A stretch of 64,000 nt of DNA, taken from the NCBI RefSeq assembly GCF_010078235.1, contig NZ_JAABOS010000001.1, positions 62,001-126,000 on the forward strand, in the 5' to 3' direction. Position 1 is the first letter of the stretch. The number at the start of each line of letters is the position of its first letter. A program made the position numbers and the translations under genes. The DNA comes from Cognatundibacterium crateris (GTDB taxonomy: Bacteria > Pseudomonadota > Gammaproteobacteria > Burkholderiales > Burkholderiaceae_D). This document shows, one piece after another, positions 26,218 to 34,915 of the stretch. The notes under the pieces were generated by a model that searched no databases, had not been told where the DNA came from, and was given only the letters and a program-made list of their open reading frames with translations.

Positions 26218-27476
26218 GATTCGTCTTTTTCTTTGTTTTGTTTGTTTTGTTTGTTATCTTTGTTGTCTTTATTGGTTTTACTGTCGTCTTTCGGCAGTAA
26301 GAGCACACTGGCTCCTTCGTTCAGACCCGAGAGTATCTCGCTGCGTGCGATGCCGCGTTGTCCTACCTGAACTGCTACGCGTCTGATCTGATTACTGTCC
26401 TGGATATCGGCAAAGTATTTTCCGTCTTGTTCTGTCAGTGCGATATTTGGGACGCTATGTGCTTTGGGTAAATCGATGAGATGGATGTCGCCGCGTATCG
26501 CTTGTCCCGGACGGATGTGATACTGGCTGATGCTGGCATCATCAAGCGCTGCTTCAACTTCTATATATTTCACCGGGGATTGCGCGTGCTGGGTGCTGGC
26601 GGTGGTGCCGATTTTTGTGATCTGCAGCTTCACATCCTGCCCGCTGCCTGCCAGTCTGATGGTGAGTGGCAGACCCGTTTTGAGGCCAATTGCACGCGCT
26701 TCGGGCACCTTGAAGCTGGCCAGCAGTTTATCCATTTGTGGCAGCACGCCGAAATCGCTGCCCGGCGTCGTTGTCATGCCCACCTGAGGCTTATTTCCAG
26801 TCCAGGATTCAGTCAGTTTCAGCACGCCATCATGCGGTGCGCGCAACTCCAGTGCCGCCAGGCTTTTTTTCTGGCGGCTGGCTGCTATGGTTTCTACTTG
26901 CGACTTGAGCACGGCTTCATTGGCTTGCCGGCGCGTACTGACCTGGGTATTTTTCCAATTGAGGAAGCGCTGTTTATTGTTCAGGAAAGTCTGGTCCTGT
27001 ATCGCATCCAGAACGCGGTTTTTGGAGAATAAGGCTTGCTCGGCACCGGCATAGCGTTCGCTCAATAGCAGGTCGGCAACGACCTTGGATTGATCCGCAT
27101 GTAATTCGGCCAGACTTTTGACTTCCGTTGCCTGTAACTCTTGTTCGGCCAATTCTTTGCGCAGCAGGTCAAACTCAGCCTGGCTCAATTCCAGCCTGGA
27201 ATTGGGTGCGTCGAAACGCGCAATCAGCTGATCTTTTTTAACCAGACTGCCTTCTGCAACTATCTCGGTGATTACTCTGGTTTCCCAGCCTTCGCCAGGA
27301 ATCAGCAACTGGGTTTTTTCAGCGGCGCTGATTTCACCTTCTACGCTCAGGCTTTCTTGCCAAGGCTTTTCAGAAAAAATTTCCGTCGCTGTTTGCGTAG
27401 CGGGCTGGTCGCTACAGGCAGCCAGATTCAGGCTTAGCACTAAAGTGCTTACAGTGATGTAGCTGGAATTTTTCAT
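26214..27476 (-). CDS. HlyD/MacA-like periplasmic adaptor lipoprotein with Asn/Lys-rich tail
   Basis: A 420-residue membrane-fusion adaptor. A lipoprotein signal with lipobox LNLAAC puts the lipidated Cys at residue 21. A lipoyl-like half-motif (VAEGSLVKKDQLIARFDAPN) is followed by a long helical hairpin (about 100-205), the second lipoyl half (RAPHDGVLKL) and a beta-barrel region. The last 25 residues are a low-complexity N/K/D/Q string (KDNKDNKQNKQNKEKDES), encoded by short T/G repeats on the + strand. It overlaps both neighbours by 4 bases. It would bridge the permease to an outer-membrane channel; none is encoded nearby. Confidence 0.9.
   Translation of the reverse strand: MKNSSYITVSTLVLSLNLAACSDQPATQTATEIFSEKPWQESLSVEGEISAAEKTQLLIPGEGWETRVITEIVAEGSLVKKDQLIARFDAPNSRLELSQAEFDLLRKELAEQELQATEVKSLAELHADQSKVVADLLLSERYAGAEQALFSKNRVLDAIQDQTFLNNKQRFLNWKNTQVSTRRQANEAVLKSQVETIAASRQKKSLAALELRAPHDGVLKLTESWTGNKPQVGMTTTPGSDFGVLPQMDKLLASFKVPEARAIGLKTGLPLTIRLAGSGQDVKLQITKIGTTASTQHAQSPVKYIEVEAALDDASISQYHIRPGQAIRGDIHLIDLPKAHSVPNIALTEQDGKYFADIQDSNQIRRVAVQVGQRGIARSEILSGLNEGASVLLLPKDDSKTNKDNKDNKQNKQNKEKDES
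26218..26290. repeat. Simple-sequence T/G-rich tract encoding the adaptor C-terminal tail
   Basis: Iterated TTTGT/TTTTG units (for example TTTGTTTTGTTTGTTTTGTT) over about 60 bases lie at the end of the adaptor gene, immediately before the permease start on the minus strand. Such tracts can change length by slippage; here a length change not divisible by three would disturb the coupled start of the permease gene. Confidence 0.6.
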
Positions 27477-29425
27477 GCGCCTTCCTTCGCGCTGCTTGTC
27501 GCGCTGCCTGGTACAGACGCCGTTTGCAACTGGATTTGCACCTGTACTGCTGAGCCAGGCTTTAAGCTGGCCTGACTGTTTTGTTCGAATTCCAGTTCAA
27601 TATCGCGCACTATGCCCGGTTGGGTGGCGGATTTGCTGTGAAATACTTTGCCTAGCTGAGTGATGCGCGCGCGCAGTACCTGATTCCCGCCTGGTACGCT
27701 GACTTTGGCTTCCTGACCTGTACGCAGGTAGGCAGCCTGCGCCTCTGCGACCTGCGCATTCACAAATAATTGTTTGGGGTCGGACAGATTAGCAAGCGAC
27801 TGGCCCATCCAGATTTTGCTTCCTGAGCTAAATTTCTCTTCATTGAAATTGTTTTTATAGATCAGGATGCCGGGCTGCTCTGCCTTCACTGCCATACGGG
27901 TCAGGCCTTGTTCCAGTACGTTGATTTTGTTTTGGCTTTGCATTAATTCAAACTCCAGTGCTTTTTTCTCAGCCTGGCGCGCGCGCTTACGGGTCTCGTT
28001 GAGTTGTTTTTCGATGTCCAGCAGCTTCAGCGATAATTCTTTATCGATCACCAGTTTGTCATAATCCACCCGGCGGATTAACTCCTTAGGCATACTGGCT
28101 TTACGGGCCGCCTTATCCGCATTAGCGCGCGCTTCATCGACTGCCAGCGTGGCATTGCGTTCAGCTTCAGCCTGATCGAGCCTGAGTTTTTCCAGTGCCC
28201 GCTGTTTTTCATTGAGGGAGCTTTTGTGTCTGGCTAAATGGGTCATGACCTCGGCTGCCTGAAACTGGGTAATCAGATCACCAGCTTTGAGCAGGCTGCC
28301 CTCAGGCGCGAGCTGGGTGATGGTGTATTGCCAGATATGTGGAATCGCAGGCGGCACGACCGGCAAATTAACGCGTGACTGTACTTCGCCCTCAAGGGTG
28401 AGTTTGGCGGGTGCGATGATTTTATTGGTGCTGGCTGCCTTCTGGTCTGCAGGCTGTATCAGTACACTCATGCCTGGCGCAGCCAATTGCCTGAACTGCT
28501 CCGGAACCGGAATATCTATTCTGAAATAACGTCCATTACCCCATTGGGCCTTGAGTTCCGGTGCCTGAGAAATGGTTTTGATTATGCTGTCTGCCTGTTG
28601 CCCGGGCAGGGCATCAAACTGCAGGCTGACGGCCATGTTTTCCCGGATATGCAGCCGGTCCGCCTCCAGTACCCAGCCTTTCACTTCAATTTTCCCGGTT
28701 CCTATGATGGTGCCCGCCAGGGTGCCTGGATGGACGCTGGAACCTTCATCGATACGTTCTTGCGGCCATTGATTGAAATTGTGGGTTACGAAGCCATCCT
28801 GGGTGGCGATGACTGAGGAGAGTGCAATTTCCTGTTTGGTAAATTCCAGTTTGATGTGTTGTTTGCGGATGTCCAGTTCGCCATCCTGTTTCATGCGCAG
28901 CACCGCAGCCTGTGAGGTTTTCGCGGCAAGCCGCCTGACTTCCAGATCGCGTATTGCTTTTTCTTTTTCGGTCTGATTTTTGTCAAAGTCCAGTGCGCTA
29001 ATCTGCGTCTTGGGTAAAGCAGCATCCACTTCAGCTTTATCATGGGCCGTCTGTGTGACAGCGAAGGCTTTATCTGCTTCCAGTGCGGCCACTTCCAGTT
29101 TCGCCACTTCGGCATCCAGTTTGGCGCGCGTCTGTTCCAGCGTGGTCTGTAATTGCTCCAGTGTGCCTGCGTTTTGGGCTTCTATGCTTAACACCACATC
29201 GCCTTTACGCACAAACTTTCCTTCACCCACAAATTTCCGTAATGTGACAGGCGAAGATTTGGACGGTGGAACAAAGATCAGCTGCGAGTCTGCCGCGATC
29301 ACTTCGCCTGTGATGAGGACTTTACGCTGTTTGACAGATGGCATTTTGCTTTGGGGATCAGCAGCCAGTGCTGGTGATAACAGTGCGAACAATAGGGCAC
29401 TGTGGATATACGAAGAGAATTTCAT
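27473..29425 (-). CDS. Tandem (double-length) HlyD-family periplasmic adaptor
   Basis: A 650-residue exported protein with a signal peptide at 1-21, about twice the usual adaptor length. It contains two adaptor-like units in series. Unit A has lipoyl half GEVIAADSQLIFVPPSKS and VGEGKFVRKGDVVLSIE (about 39-82), helical hairpin 85-205, returning half VIATQDGFVTHNF (205-217) and beta-barrel to about 325. Unit B starts LTLEGEVQSRVNLPVV (342-357), with LAPEGSLLKAGDLITQF (372-388), hairpin 392-508 and the return AEQPGILIYKNNF (515-527). It overlaps both neighbouring genes by 4 bases. A fused or duplicated adaptor with unknown substrate. Confidence 0.85.
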   Translation of the reverse strand: MKFSSYIHSALLFALLSPALAADPQSKMPSVKQRKVLITGEVIAADSQLIFVPPSKSSPVTLRKFVGEGKFVRKGDVVLSIEAQNAGTLEQLQTTLEQTRAKLDAEVAKLEVAALEADKAFAVTQTAHDKAEVDAALPKTQISALDFDKNQTEKEKAIRDLEVRRLAAKTSQAAVLRMKQDGELDIRKQHIKLEFTKQEIALSSVIATQDGFVTHNFNQWPQERIDEGSSVHPGTLAGTIIGTGKIEVKGWVLEADRLHIRENMAVSLQFDALPGQQADSIIKTISQAPELKAQWGNGRYFRIDIPVPEQFRQLAAPGMSVLIQPADQKAASTNKIIAPAKLTLEGEVQSRVNLPVVPPAIPHIWQYTITQLAPEGSLLKAGDLITQFQAAEVMTHLARHKSSLNEKQRALEKLRLDQAEAERNATLAVDEARANADKAARKASMPKELIRRVDYDKLVIDKELSLKLLDIEKQLNETRKRARQAEKKALEFELMQSQNKINVLEQGLTRMAVKAEQPGILIYKNNFNEEKFSSGSKIWMGQSLANLSDPKQLFVNAQVAEAQAAYLRTGQEAKVSVPGGNQVLRARITQLGKVFHSKSATQPGIVRDIELEFEQNSQASLKPGSAVQVQIQLQTASVPGSATSSAKEGA

Positions 29426-30096
29426 ACCTGTGTTGCCAAGATGCGTCCATCACTCAGATGGATGGTGGTTTGTGCCTGTTGCGCGATATGCGGATCATGT
29501 GTGACCAGCACGATAGTTTGTCCGTCCTGATGGAGTTCTTTGAGCAGTGCGATCACATCCGCAGCGCTTTTGCTGTCCAGGTTCCCTGTGGGTTCATCGG
29601 CCAGTAACAGTGTGGGCTGATTTAGCAAGGCACGCGCAATCGCGGCGCGTTGCAATTGCCCGCCTGAGAGTTCTGTCGGCCTGTGATCAATACGATGCGA
29701 CAGGCCTATGCGATTCAGCAGTGTGCGTGCTCTGGCTTCTGCTGCCTCCAAATCCGGCGTTTTGCTGTAGCGCTGAGGCAGTAAGACGTTTTCCAGTACG
29801 GTCAGTCTGGGGAGTAAGTGAAAGGATTGAAAAATAAAGCCCAGGTAGCGGTTGCGTATATCCGATGCGGCATCATCATCCATTTCGCTGACCGCTTGTC
29901 CAGATAAAATGTAGCGCCCGCGGCTGGGCCGGTCCAGCGCACCCAGTATGTTCAACAGGGTTGATTTACCTGATCCGGAAGCGCCCATGATGGAGAGAAA
30001 TTCACCGCTGCCTACCGTCAGGTCTATGCCATTCAGGGCATGGATTTCATTGCCGCCCTGGACATAGGTTTTATACAGTTGCTCTAGTCTGATCAT
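29422..30096 (-). CDS. MacB/LolD-type ABC transporter ATP-binding protein
   Basis: A 224-residue ATPase subunit. Walker A is GASGSGKSTLL, signature LSGGQLQRAAIARAL, Walker B LLLADEPTGNLD and the switch His lies in VLVTHDPHIA. The length and the insertion FIFQSFHLLPRLTVLENV place it with the LolD/MacB/FtsE group. Two starts are possible: ATG at 30096 (MIRLEQLYKTY, the conserved N-terminus, used here) or ATG at 30126, adding ten basic residues; neither has a good Shine-Dalgarno. First gene of a four-gene operon in which every junction is a 4-base ATGA overlap, implying stoichiometric synthesis with the adaptors and permease. Confidence 0.95.
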   Translation of the reverse strand: MIRLEQLYKTYVQGGNEIHALNGIDLTVGSGEFLSIMGASGSGKSTLLNILGALDRPSRGRYILSGQAVSEMDDDAASDIRNRYLGFIFQSFHLLPRLTVLENVLLPQRYSKTPDLEAAEARARTLLNRIGLSHRIDHRPTELSGGQLQRAAIARALLNQPTLLLADEPTGNLDSKSAADVIALLKELHQDGQTIVLVTHDPHIAQQAQTTIHLSDGRILATQV

Positions 30097-30233
30097 GCTT
30101 TGCTTTTTTTTGAAAGGCCGCTTCATCGTCGTTGTCGACGGAGGCGCAATACTACTTTGTGTAGAAAAAAAGTCAAATAATTTAGAGGCTAAATTCGGGT
30201 TTTGAGGTATTGAATAAGGCTTGGGCGGGAATA

Positions 30234-30259
30234 GAAAAAAGCCGGACCAGGTCCGGCTT
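30234..30259 (-). terminator. Rho-independent terminator of nadB
   Basis: AGCCGGACC/GGTCCGGCT is a near-perfect palindrome followed on the minus strand by TTTTTT (read as AAAAAA before it on the + strand). It lies about 20 bases beyond the nadB stop. Confidence 0.88.
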
Positions 30260-30279
30260 CTTGGGAGGGCGACAGAGCT

Positions 30280-31887
30280 TTATTTTTTTCGTTTAGGTGT
30301 GAGAACGGTAGGCAGCGCCTTCGGTAGTGTGTCCGGATAATCGCGGCTGAAATGCAGACCACGGCTTTCGCGGCGCGACAGCGCGCTGTTGACGATCAGT
30401 GAGGCGACTTCGACCAGATTGCGCAGTTCCAGCAAATTATTCGATATGCGGAAGTTGGCATAGTATTCGTCGATTTCTTCTTTCAACAAACGGATGCGGT
30501 GCTTGGCACGTTCCAGGCGTTTGGTGGTGCGTACGATGCCGACATAATTCCACATGAAGCGACGCAACTCATCCCAGTTGTGCGCGATCACGACTTCTTC
30601 ATCGGCGTCAGAAACCCGGCTTTCATCCCAGTCGGGCAGAGCGATTGGTGTATCGCGGGTTTGCGATTCGATGTGGCCAGCAGCAGCTTTTCCTATCACC
30701 AGACATTCGAGCAGCGAATTGCTGGCCAGGCGGTTTGCACCGTGCAGGCCGGTGTAAGCGGTTTCGCCGACAGCGTATAAGCCGGGCAGATCGGTACGGC
30801 CAAAGTTGTCGGTGACGACGCCACCGCAAGTGAAGTGTACCGCCGGTACGACCGGTATCGCCTGCCTGGTAATATCGATGCCCAGCTCAAGGCAGCGCGC
30901 ATAGATAGTCGGGAAGTGTTCCTTCAGAAATTCCGGTGGCTGATGACTGATGTCGAGTTCCACATAGTCCAGGCCGCGTTTTTTCATTTCGAAATCGATG
31001 GCACGCGCCACCACGTCGCGCGGTGCCAGCTCCATGCGTTCATCATGCTCAGCCATGAAACGCTTGCCAGCGCTGGCGCCAGCTTCTGCCGGTAATTTCA
31101 GTACGCCGCCTTCGCCGCGTACTGCCTCGGTAATCAGAAAGGACTTGGCATAAGGATGGTACAGACAGGTAGGGTGGAACTGTATGAATTCCATATTGCC
31201 TACGCGGCAGCCCGCACGCCAGGCCATTGCGATGCCATCACCGGTCGCGGTGTCCGGGTTGGTCGTGTAGAGGTAGACTTTGCCCGCGCCACCGGTTGCC
31301 ATGACGGTGTGCTGCGCCGCGAAGGTGTCGACTATTCCAGTCTTCACGTCCTGTACGTATAGTCCGAGGCAACGCGGGGTTGGTGAGCGGTCGCCCAGTT
31401 TGGTCGATGTGATCAGATCGATCGCGTAATGGTGTTCAAACAGCGTGATATTGGGATGGTTGCGGACTTTTTGTTCCAGTGTGACCTGAACCGCATGGCC
31501 GGTGGCGTCCGCTGCATGGATAATGCGGCGCTGACTGTGACCACCTTCGCGGGTCAGGTGAAAACCGAGCTCAGCATCTTCATCACGCGTGAACGGGACG
31601 CCTTGTTCTATCAGCCAGTCGATTGCTTCGCGGCCATGTTCGATGATGTAGCGGGTCGCACCTTCATCACACAGGCCGCCACCGGCGATCAGGGTATCGG
31701 AAACGTGCTGTTCATGACTGTCATGCGAATCGAGTACAGCAGCAATACCGCCTTGCGCCCAGTTGCTGGCACCATCGAGTAATTCGCGTTTGGAAATGAT
31801 GGCGACTTTACGTGTCTGCGCCAGATGTAATGCGACGGAGAGTCCCGCCAGGCCGCTGCCGACGATGGCGACGTCAAAATTCTTCAT
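30280..31887 (-). CDS. nadB: L-aspartate oxidase
   Basis: A 535-residue FAD enzyme oxidising L-aspartate to iminoaspartate, the first step of de novo NAD synthesis feeding NadA. The FAD dinucleotide fold is at the very N-terminus ([17 protein letters not shown]), followed by [43 protein letters not shown] and the C-terminal [20 protein letters not shown] (split: [15 protein letters not shown] is the FAD-binding signature). The ATG at 31887 begins [10 protein letters not shown] and matches the family; the open frame continues 66 codons upstream but that sequence is not conserved in kind. A strong terminator follows. Confidence 0.96.
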   Translation of the reverse strand: MKNFDVAIVGSGLAGLSVALHLAQTRKVAIISKRELLDGASNWAQGGIAAVLDSHDSHEQHVSDTLIAGGGLCDEGATRYIIEHGREAIDWLIEQGVPFTRDEDAELGFHLTREGGHSQRRIIHAADATGHAVQVTLEQKVRNHPNITLFEHHYAIDLITSTKLGDRSPTPRCLGLYVQDVKTGIVDTFAAQHTVMATGGAGKVYLYTTNPDTATGDGIAMAWRAGCRVGNMEFIQFHPTCLYHPYAKSFLITEAVRGEGGVLKLPAEAGASAGKRFMAEHDERMELAPRDVVARAIDFEMKKRGLDYVELDISHQPPEFLKEHFPTIYARCLELGIDITRQAIPVVPAVHFTCGGVVTDNFGRTDLPGLYAVGETAYTGLHGANRLASNSLLECLVIGKAAAGHIESQTRDTPIALPDWDESRVSDADEEVVIAHNWDELRRFMWNYVGIVRTTKRLERAKHRIRLLKEEIDEYYANFRISNNLLELRNLVEVASLIVNSALSRRESRGLHFSRDYPDTLPKALPTVLTPKRKK

Positions 31888-32206
31888 TATGTCTGCTTCT
31901 CTGATCCGGCTACTAAGTCGGCGGTGCCGCTGTTCGCTCACAATTCTTTTGTTGTGCGCACCAGGCATATCGGGTTCTGTGACGCCGCAATCCTGGCCGC
32001 TGAAATCTGTCCTGTGCTGATTATACTGAGTAATCTGCCGCGAAATGCAAACATTACATTGATTTTCCTGTAAAGCCCTTGACACAAGGCTTTGCGACTT
32101 GTTTTAATACCGGACGCAGATTTCCTGCTTGCCGTGATAGATGCACGACTTGGAAGATAATCGAATACATCGTCGCGAACTTCAAATTCTTGTGAGGGGG
32201 CTTTAA
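31888..32206. other. Divergent promoter region between nadB and hupB
   Basis: 319 bases without a gene. It carries the promoters of both flanking genes. The clearest signal is the hupB sigma-70 promoter at 32079-32108. On the nadB side the frame stays open but shows no protein-like signal and no recognised regulator site. Nothing else seen. Confidence 0.6.
32079..32108 (+). promoter_or_regulatory. Sigma-70 promoter of hupB
   Basis: TTGACA (32079-32084) and TTTAAT (32103-32108) with an 18-base spacer. The -35 box is a perfect consensus. Transcription would start about 90 bases before the GTG of hupB and probably continue into the two tRNA genes. Confidence 0.65.
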
Positions 32207-32479
32207 GTGAATAAAACTGAGTTGATCGATCATATTGCGAAAACAGCGGACATTTCTAAAGCGGCTTCGTCCCGCGCCCTGGACGCGCTGATCGGTGCGG
32301 TAAAAACAACTTTGAAGAAAAATGGTACGGTCACACTGGTTGGCTTTGGTACCTTCTCCGTCGGTAAACGTGCTGCAAGAACAGGTCGCAATCCACGTAC
32401 TGGCGAAGCAATCAAAATCAAATCTGCCAAGGTTCCTAAATTTAAACCTGGTAAAGCTTTGAAAGATGCTGTAAACTAA
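32207..32479 (+). CDS. hupB: DNA-binding protein HU-beta
   Basis: A 90-residue nucleoid protein that bends and compacts DNA. The sequence [20 protein letters not shown], the beta-arm region [22 protein letters not shown] and ending [20 protein letters not shown] residues ([16 protein letters not shown]) are canonical HU. The start is GTG at 32207, preceded by a strong GAGGGGG Shine-Dalgarno; no ATG is available. Downstream are two tRNA genes and ppiD, the order hupB-tRNA-tRNA-ppiD being common in Burkholderiales. The usual upstream neighbour lon is absent here. Confidence 0.97.
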   Translation: MNKTELIDHIAKTADISKAASSRALDALIGAVKTTLKKNGTVTLVGFGTFSVGKRAARTGRNPRTGEAIKIKSAKVPKFKPGKALKDAVN

Positions 32480-32527
32480 TGCTCTTTCGCGACGCGTGAC
32501 TGGCGTCGCGGAAGTTTATAAGGTGTG

Positions 32528-32603
32528 GGGCGCTTAGCTCAGTTGGTAGAGCGGAGCCCTTACAAGGCTTAGGTCGGGAGTTCGAGCCTCTCAGCGCCCA
32601 CCA
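32528..32603 (+). tRNA. tRNA-Val (UAC)
   Basis: A 76-nt cloverleaf with encoded CCA. Acceptor GGGCGCT pairs with AGCGCCC, the anticodon loop is CTTACAA with anticodon TAC, and the T-loop is TTCGAGC. Located between hupB and tRNA-Asp. Confidence 0.97.
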
Positions 32604-32623
32604 GATAAACTTCAGCAGTAATT

Positions 32624-32700
32624 GGAGCGGTAGTTCAGTTGGTTAGAATACCGGCCTGTCACGCCGGGGGTCGCGGGTTCGAGCCCCGTCCGCTCCGCCA
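32624..32700 (+). tRNA. tRNA-Asp (GUC)
   Basis: A 77-nt cloverleaf with encoded CCA. Acceptor GGAGCGG pairs with CCGCTCC, the anticodon loop is CTGTCAC with anticodon GTC, and the T-loop is TTCGAGC. It lies 20 bases after tRNA-Val, so the two are cotranscribed. Confidence 0.97.
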
Positions 32701-32710
32701 GAAATCCAAA

Positions 32711-32738
32711 AAAGGCGAACGAAAGTTCGCCTTTTTTT
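32711..32738 (+). terminator. Rho-independent terminator after the tRNA pair
   Basis: AAAGGCGAAC, GAAA tetraloop, GTTCGCCTTT followed by TTTTT. Ends the hupB-tRNA-Val-tRNA-Asp transcript before ppiD. Confidence 0.92.
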
Positions 32739-32787
32739 ATATTCGCAGTTTTGTGATTACTATTCTTAGTCATACGATCGGTTGAAC

Positions 32788-34707
32788 ATGTTTGAATATA
32801 TTCGTACCCATCAGCGTTTAATGCAGTTTTTGTTATTGCTGATTATTTTCCCTTCCTTCGCTTTTTTTGGCATTGAGAGCTATACGCGTTCCCAGGCTGC
32901 TGCGGGTGCTAATGTGGCGACAGTTGCCGGACAGTCGATTACGCAGCAAGAGCTGGATAATGCCTTGCGTGAACAGATGGATACCATGCGCCAGAATTAT
33001 GGTCCACAGTTCGATCCTAAGATGTTCAATACGCCGGAAGTCAGGCAAAACGTATTGGATGAGCTGATCGCGCGTAAGGCAGTGACCGAAGAAATCAGAA
33101 AACAAAATGTGTCGATTGCTGATGCAACGCTGCAGCAGGAATTGCTCCGTGCGCCAGGTTTGCAGAACGCGAACGGTGCATTCGACAATGACAAATACAA
33201 GCAAGTTCTTGCACAGCGTGGCATGACGCCTGCGGTGTACGAGCAACGCATGCGTCAGAACATGGCGTTTGAGCAGTTGCTGGGTTCTGTGCAGAATACC
33301 GGTTTCCTGCCACGCGCTGTGGCTGAGCGGATTGCGCTGATCACTGAGCAGGAACGTGAAGTGCAGGTACTCAATCTGAAGGCAGCTGATTTTGCCGCTC
33401 AGGTCAAAGTGACTGACGACATGATTAAGGCTTACTACGATAAAAACGCTGCCTTGTTCGAAATCCCGGAAACGATGAAGGCACAATATGTCGTGTTGAC
33501 GGCCGATGCATTGGCTGCGCAGGTAACTGTCAGTGAAGATGATATCGCTGGTTTTTACAAAAGCAATACAAAAACTTATACCAGTGATGAGCAGCGCAAG
33601 GTCAGCCATATTCTGATCGGCTTTGCAAAAAACGCCAGCGATGATGTGAAAGCGAAGGCGAAAGCCAAAGCGGAGACACTGTTGACTGAAGTGCGTAAAA
33701 ATCCTGCTGTGTTTGCTAAGCTGGCCAAAGAAAATTCAGATGATCCTGGTTCCAAAGAGCAGGGCGGTGATCTGGGTGTGATGGTGAAAGATGCGTTCGT
33801 CAAACCTTTCGAAGCGGCTGCGCTGAAATTGAAGCAGGGCGAAATCAGTGAACCTGTTTTGACTGATTATGGTTACCACATCATTTATCTGACGGAATTG
33901 CATGCTTCGGCTGTCAAGCCTTTAGATGAAGTGCGTGCGCAAATCGCTGCTGACATTAAAAAGCAGAAAGCTGCCAAGTCTTATTCTGAAGCAGCAGAAG
34001 CCTTTACCGATGCGGTCTACCAGCAGGCTGACAGTCTGCAAGCTGTGGCAGATAAGTGGAAGCTGAAACTGGAAGTTGCAGATGGTTTGAGTAAGCAAGG
34101 TAATCCTGGTGTGCCAGCTACTTCGCCGGTGAATAATCCTAAGTTCCTCAAGGCTTTGTTTAGCGATGAAGTCATTAAGAAAAAGCACAATACCGAAGCA
34201 GTAGAAATTGCGCCAAGTACCTTGATGGCTGGTCGTATGGTGGAATACAAAGCGGCGTCCAAGCGTCCTTTGGATGAAGTCAAGGCGGCGATTGTTGCGA
34301 AAATCACGCAGACAGAAGCAGAAGTGTTGGCCGAAAAAGAAGGCAAGGCCAAGCTGGCAGCATTGAAAGCAGCTGATGCGGTGGCAGGCTTCTCCGATGT
34401 GAAGGTGATTTCCCGTGCGAAGACGGAAGACGTTTCGCCACAGGCTTTCTCTGCCATCATGAAAGCTGATGTGCAAAAATTGCCAGCATTTGTTGGCGTG
34501 AATATGCCGGGTGCAGGTTACGCGGTGTATCGCATCAGCAAAGTAAATGCTGGCAACCCGGATGCGGCGCGTCGTGCTTCGGATGCGCAACAGATCGCCA
34601 ATCTGGTGGCGCAACAGGAGCTGACGTCCTATATCGATTTATTGAAGAAAAAGGCGAAAGCCAGTGTCAATAAAGAGACATTAAAGGTGAGTCCTGAGAC
34701 AAACTGA
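32788..34707 (+). CDS. ppiD: Periplasmic folding chaperone / peptidyl-prolyl isomerase D
   Basis: A 639-residue membrane-anchored periplasmic chaperone. One N-terminal membrane helix (about 12-30, LMQFLLLLIIFPSFAFFGI), a SurA_N-like chaperone region, a parvulin domain at about 265-360 (RKVSHILIGFAKNA, DDPGSKEQGGDLGVM, EPVLTDYGYHIIYL) and a C-terminal helical region. PpiD assists outer-membrane and periplasmic protein folding at the Sec translocon exit. The ATG at 32788 begins MFEYIRTHQR, the family-typical start; a TTG two codons earlier is less likely. Length matches E. coli PpiD (623). Confidence 0.95.
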   Translation: MFEYIRTHQRLMQFLLLLIIFPSFAFFGIESYTRSQAAAGANVATVAGQSITQQELDNALREQMDTMRQNYGPQFDPKMFNTPEVRQNVLDELIARKAVTEEIRKQNVSIADATLQQELLRAPGLQNANGAFDNDKYKQVLAQRGMTPAVYEQRMRQNMAFEQLLGSVQNTGFLPRAVAERIALITEQEREVQVLNLKAADFAAQVKVTDDMIKAYYDKNAALFEIPETMKAQYVVLTADALAAQVTVSEDDIAGFYKSNTKTYTSDEQRKVSHILIGFAKNASDDVKAKAKAKAETLLTEVRKNPAVFAKLAKENSDDPGSKEQGGDLGVMVKDAFVKPFEAAALKLKQGEISEPVLTDYGYHIIYLTELHASAVKPLDEVRAQIAADIKKQKAAKSYSEAAEAFTDAVYQQADSLQAVADKWKLKLEVADGLSKQGNPGVPATSPVNNPKFLKALFSDEVIKKKHNTEAVEIAPSTLMAGRMVEYKAASKRPLDEVKAAIVAKITQTEAEVLAEKEGKAKLAALKAADAVAGFSDVKVISRAKTEDVSPQAFSAIMKADVQKLPAFVGVNMPGAGYAVYRISKVNAGNPDAARRASDAQQIANLVAQQELTSYIDLLKKKAKASVNKETLKVSPETN

Positions 34708-34724
34708 TTAAATAAGTACGAATG

Positions 34725-34752
34725 AAAACGGCGCCCGAGTGGCGCCGTTTTT
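34725..34752 (+). terminator. Rho-independent terminator of ppiD
   Basis: AAAACGGCGCC, loop CGAGT, GGCGCCGTTTTTGTTTT. Separates ppiD from the cbb3 oxidase operon. Confidence 0.92.
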
Positions 34753-34831
34753 GTTTTGCAAAAACAAAGATTGAAGACTATTCTCAAGGGCGTTGCCTTT
34801 CGGAACATATCCATGTGGAATCTGGTAAGTT

Positions 34832-34845
34832 TTGATGTGAATCAA
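34832..34845 (+). promoter_or_regulatory. FNR/ANR box upstream of ccoN
   Basis: TTGATGTGAATCAA is a perfect match to the TTGAT-N4-ATCAA consensus of FNR-family activators. It sits 71 bases upstream of the ccoN start, suitable for class-II type activation of the oxidase operon under low oxygen. No other copy of this exact quality was seen in the window. Confidence 0.9.
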
Positions 34846-34915
34846 TGTAGTTGTGCAGTGCGATTGTTATTCTGACGGTGTATTTTTACAACAAGTGTTA
34901 CAACAGAGTGAGATC

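Noticed and set aside
31888-32085. N-terminal extension of nadB
   Set aside because: The frame is open for 66 extra codons, but the FAD fold begins at the internal ATG as in all L-aspartate oxidases, and the added residues look like promoter sequence.
33922-34614. 230-codon minus-strand open frame inside ppiD
   Set aside because: Antisense to the ppiD C-terminal half with no protein-like features.
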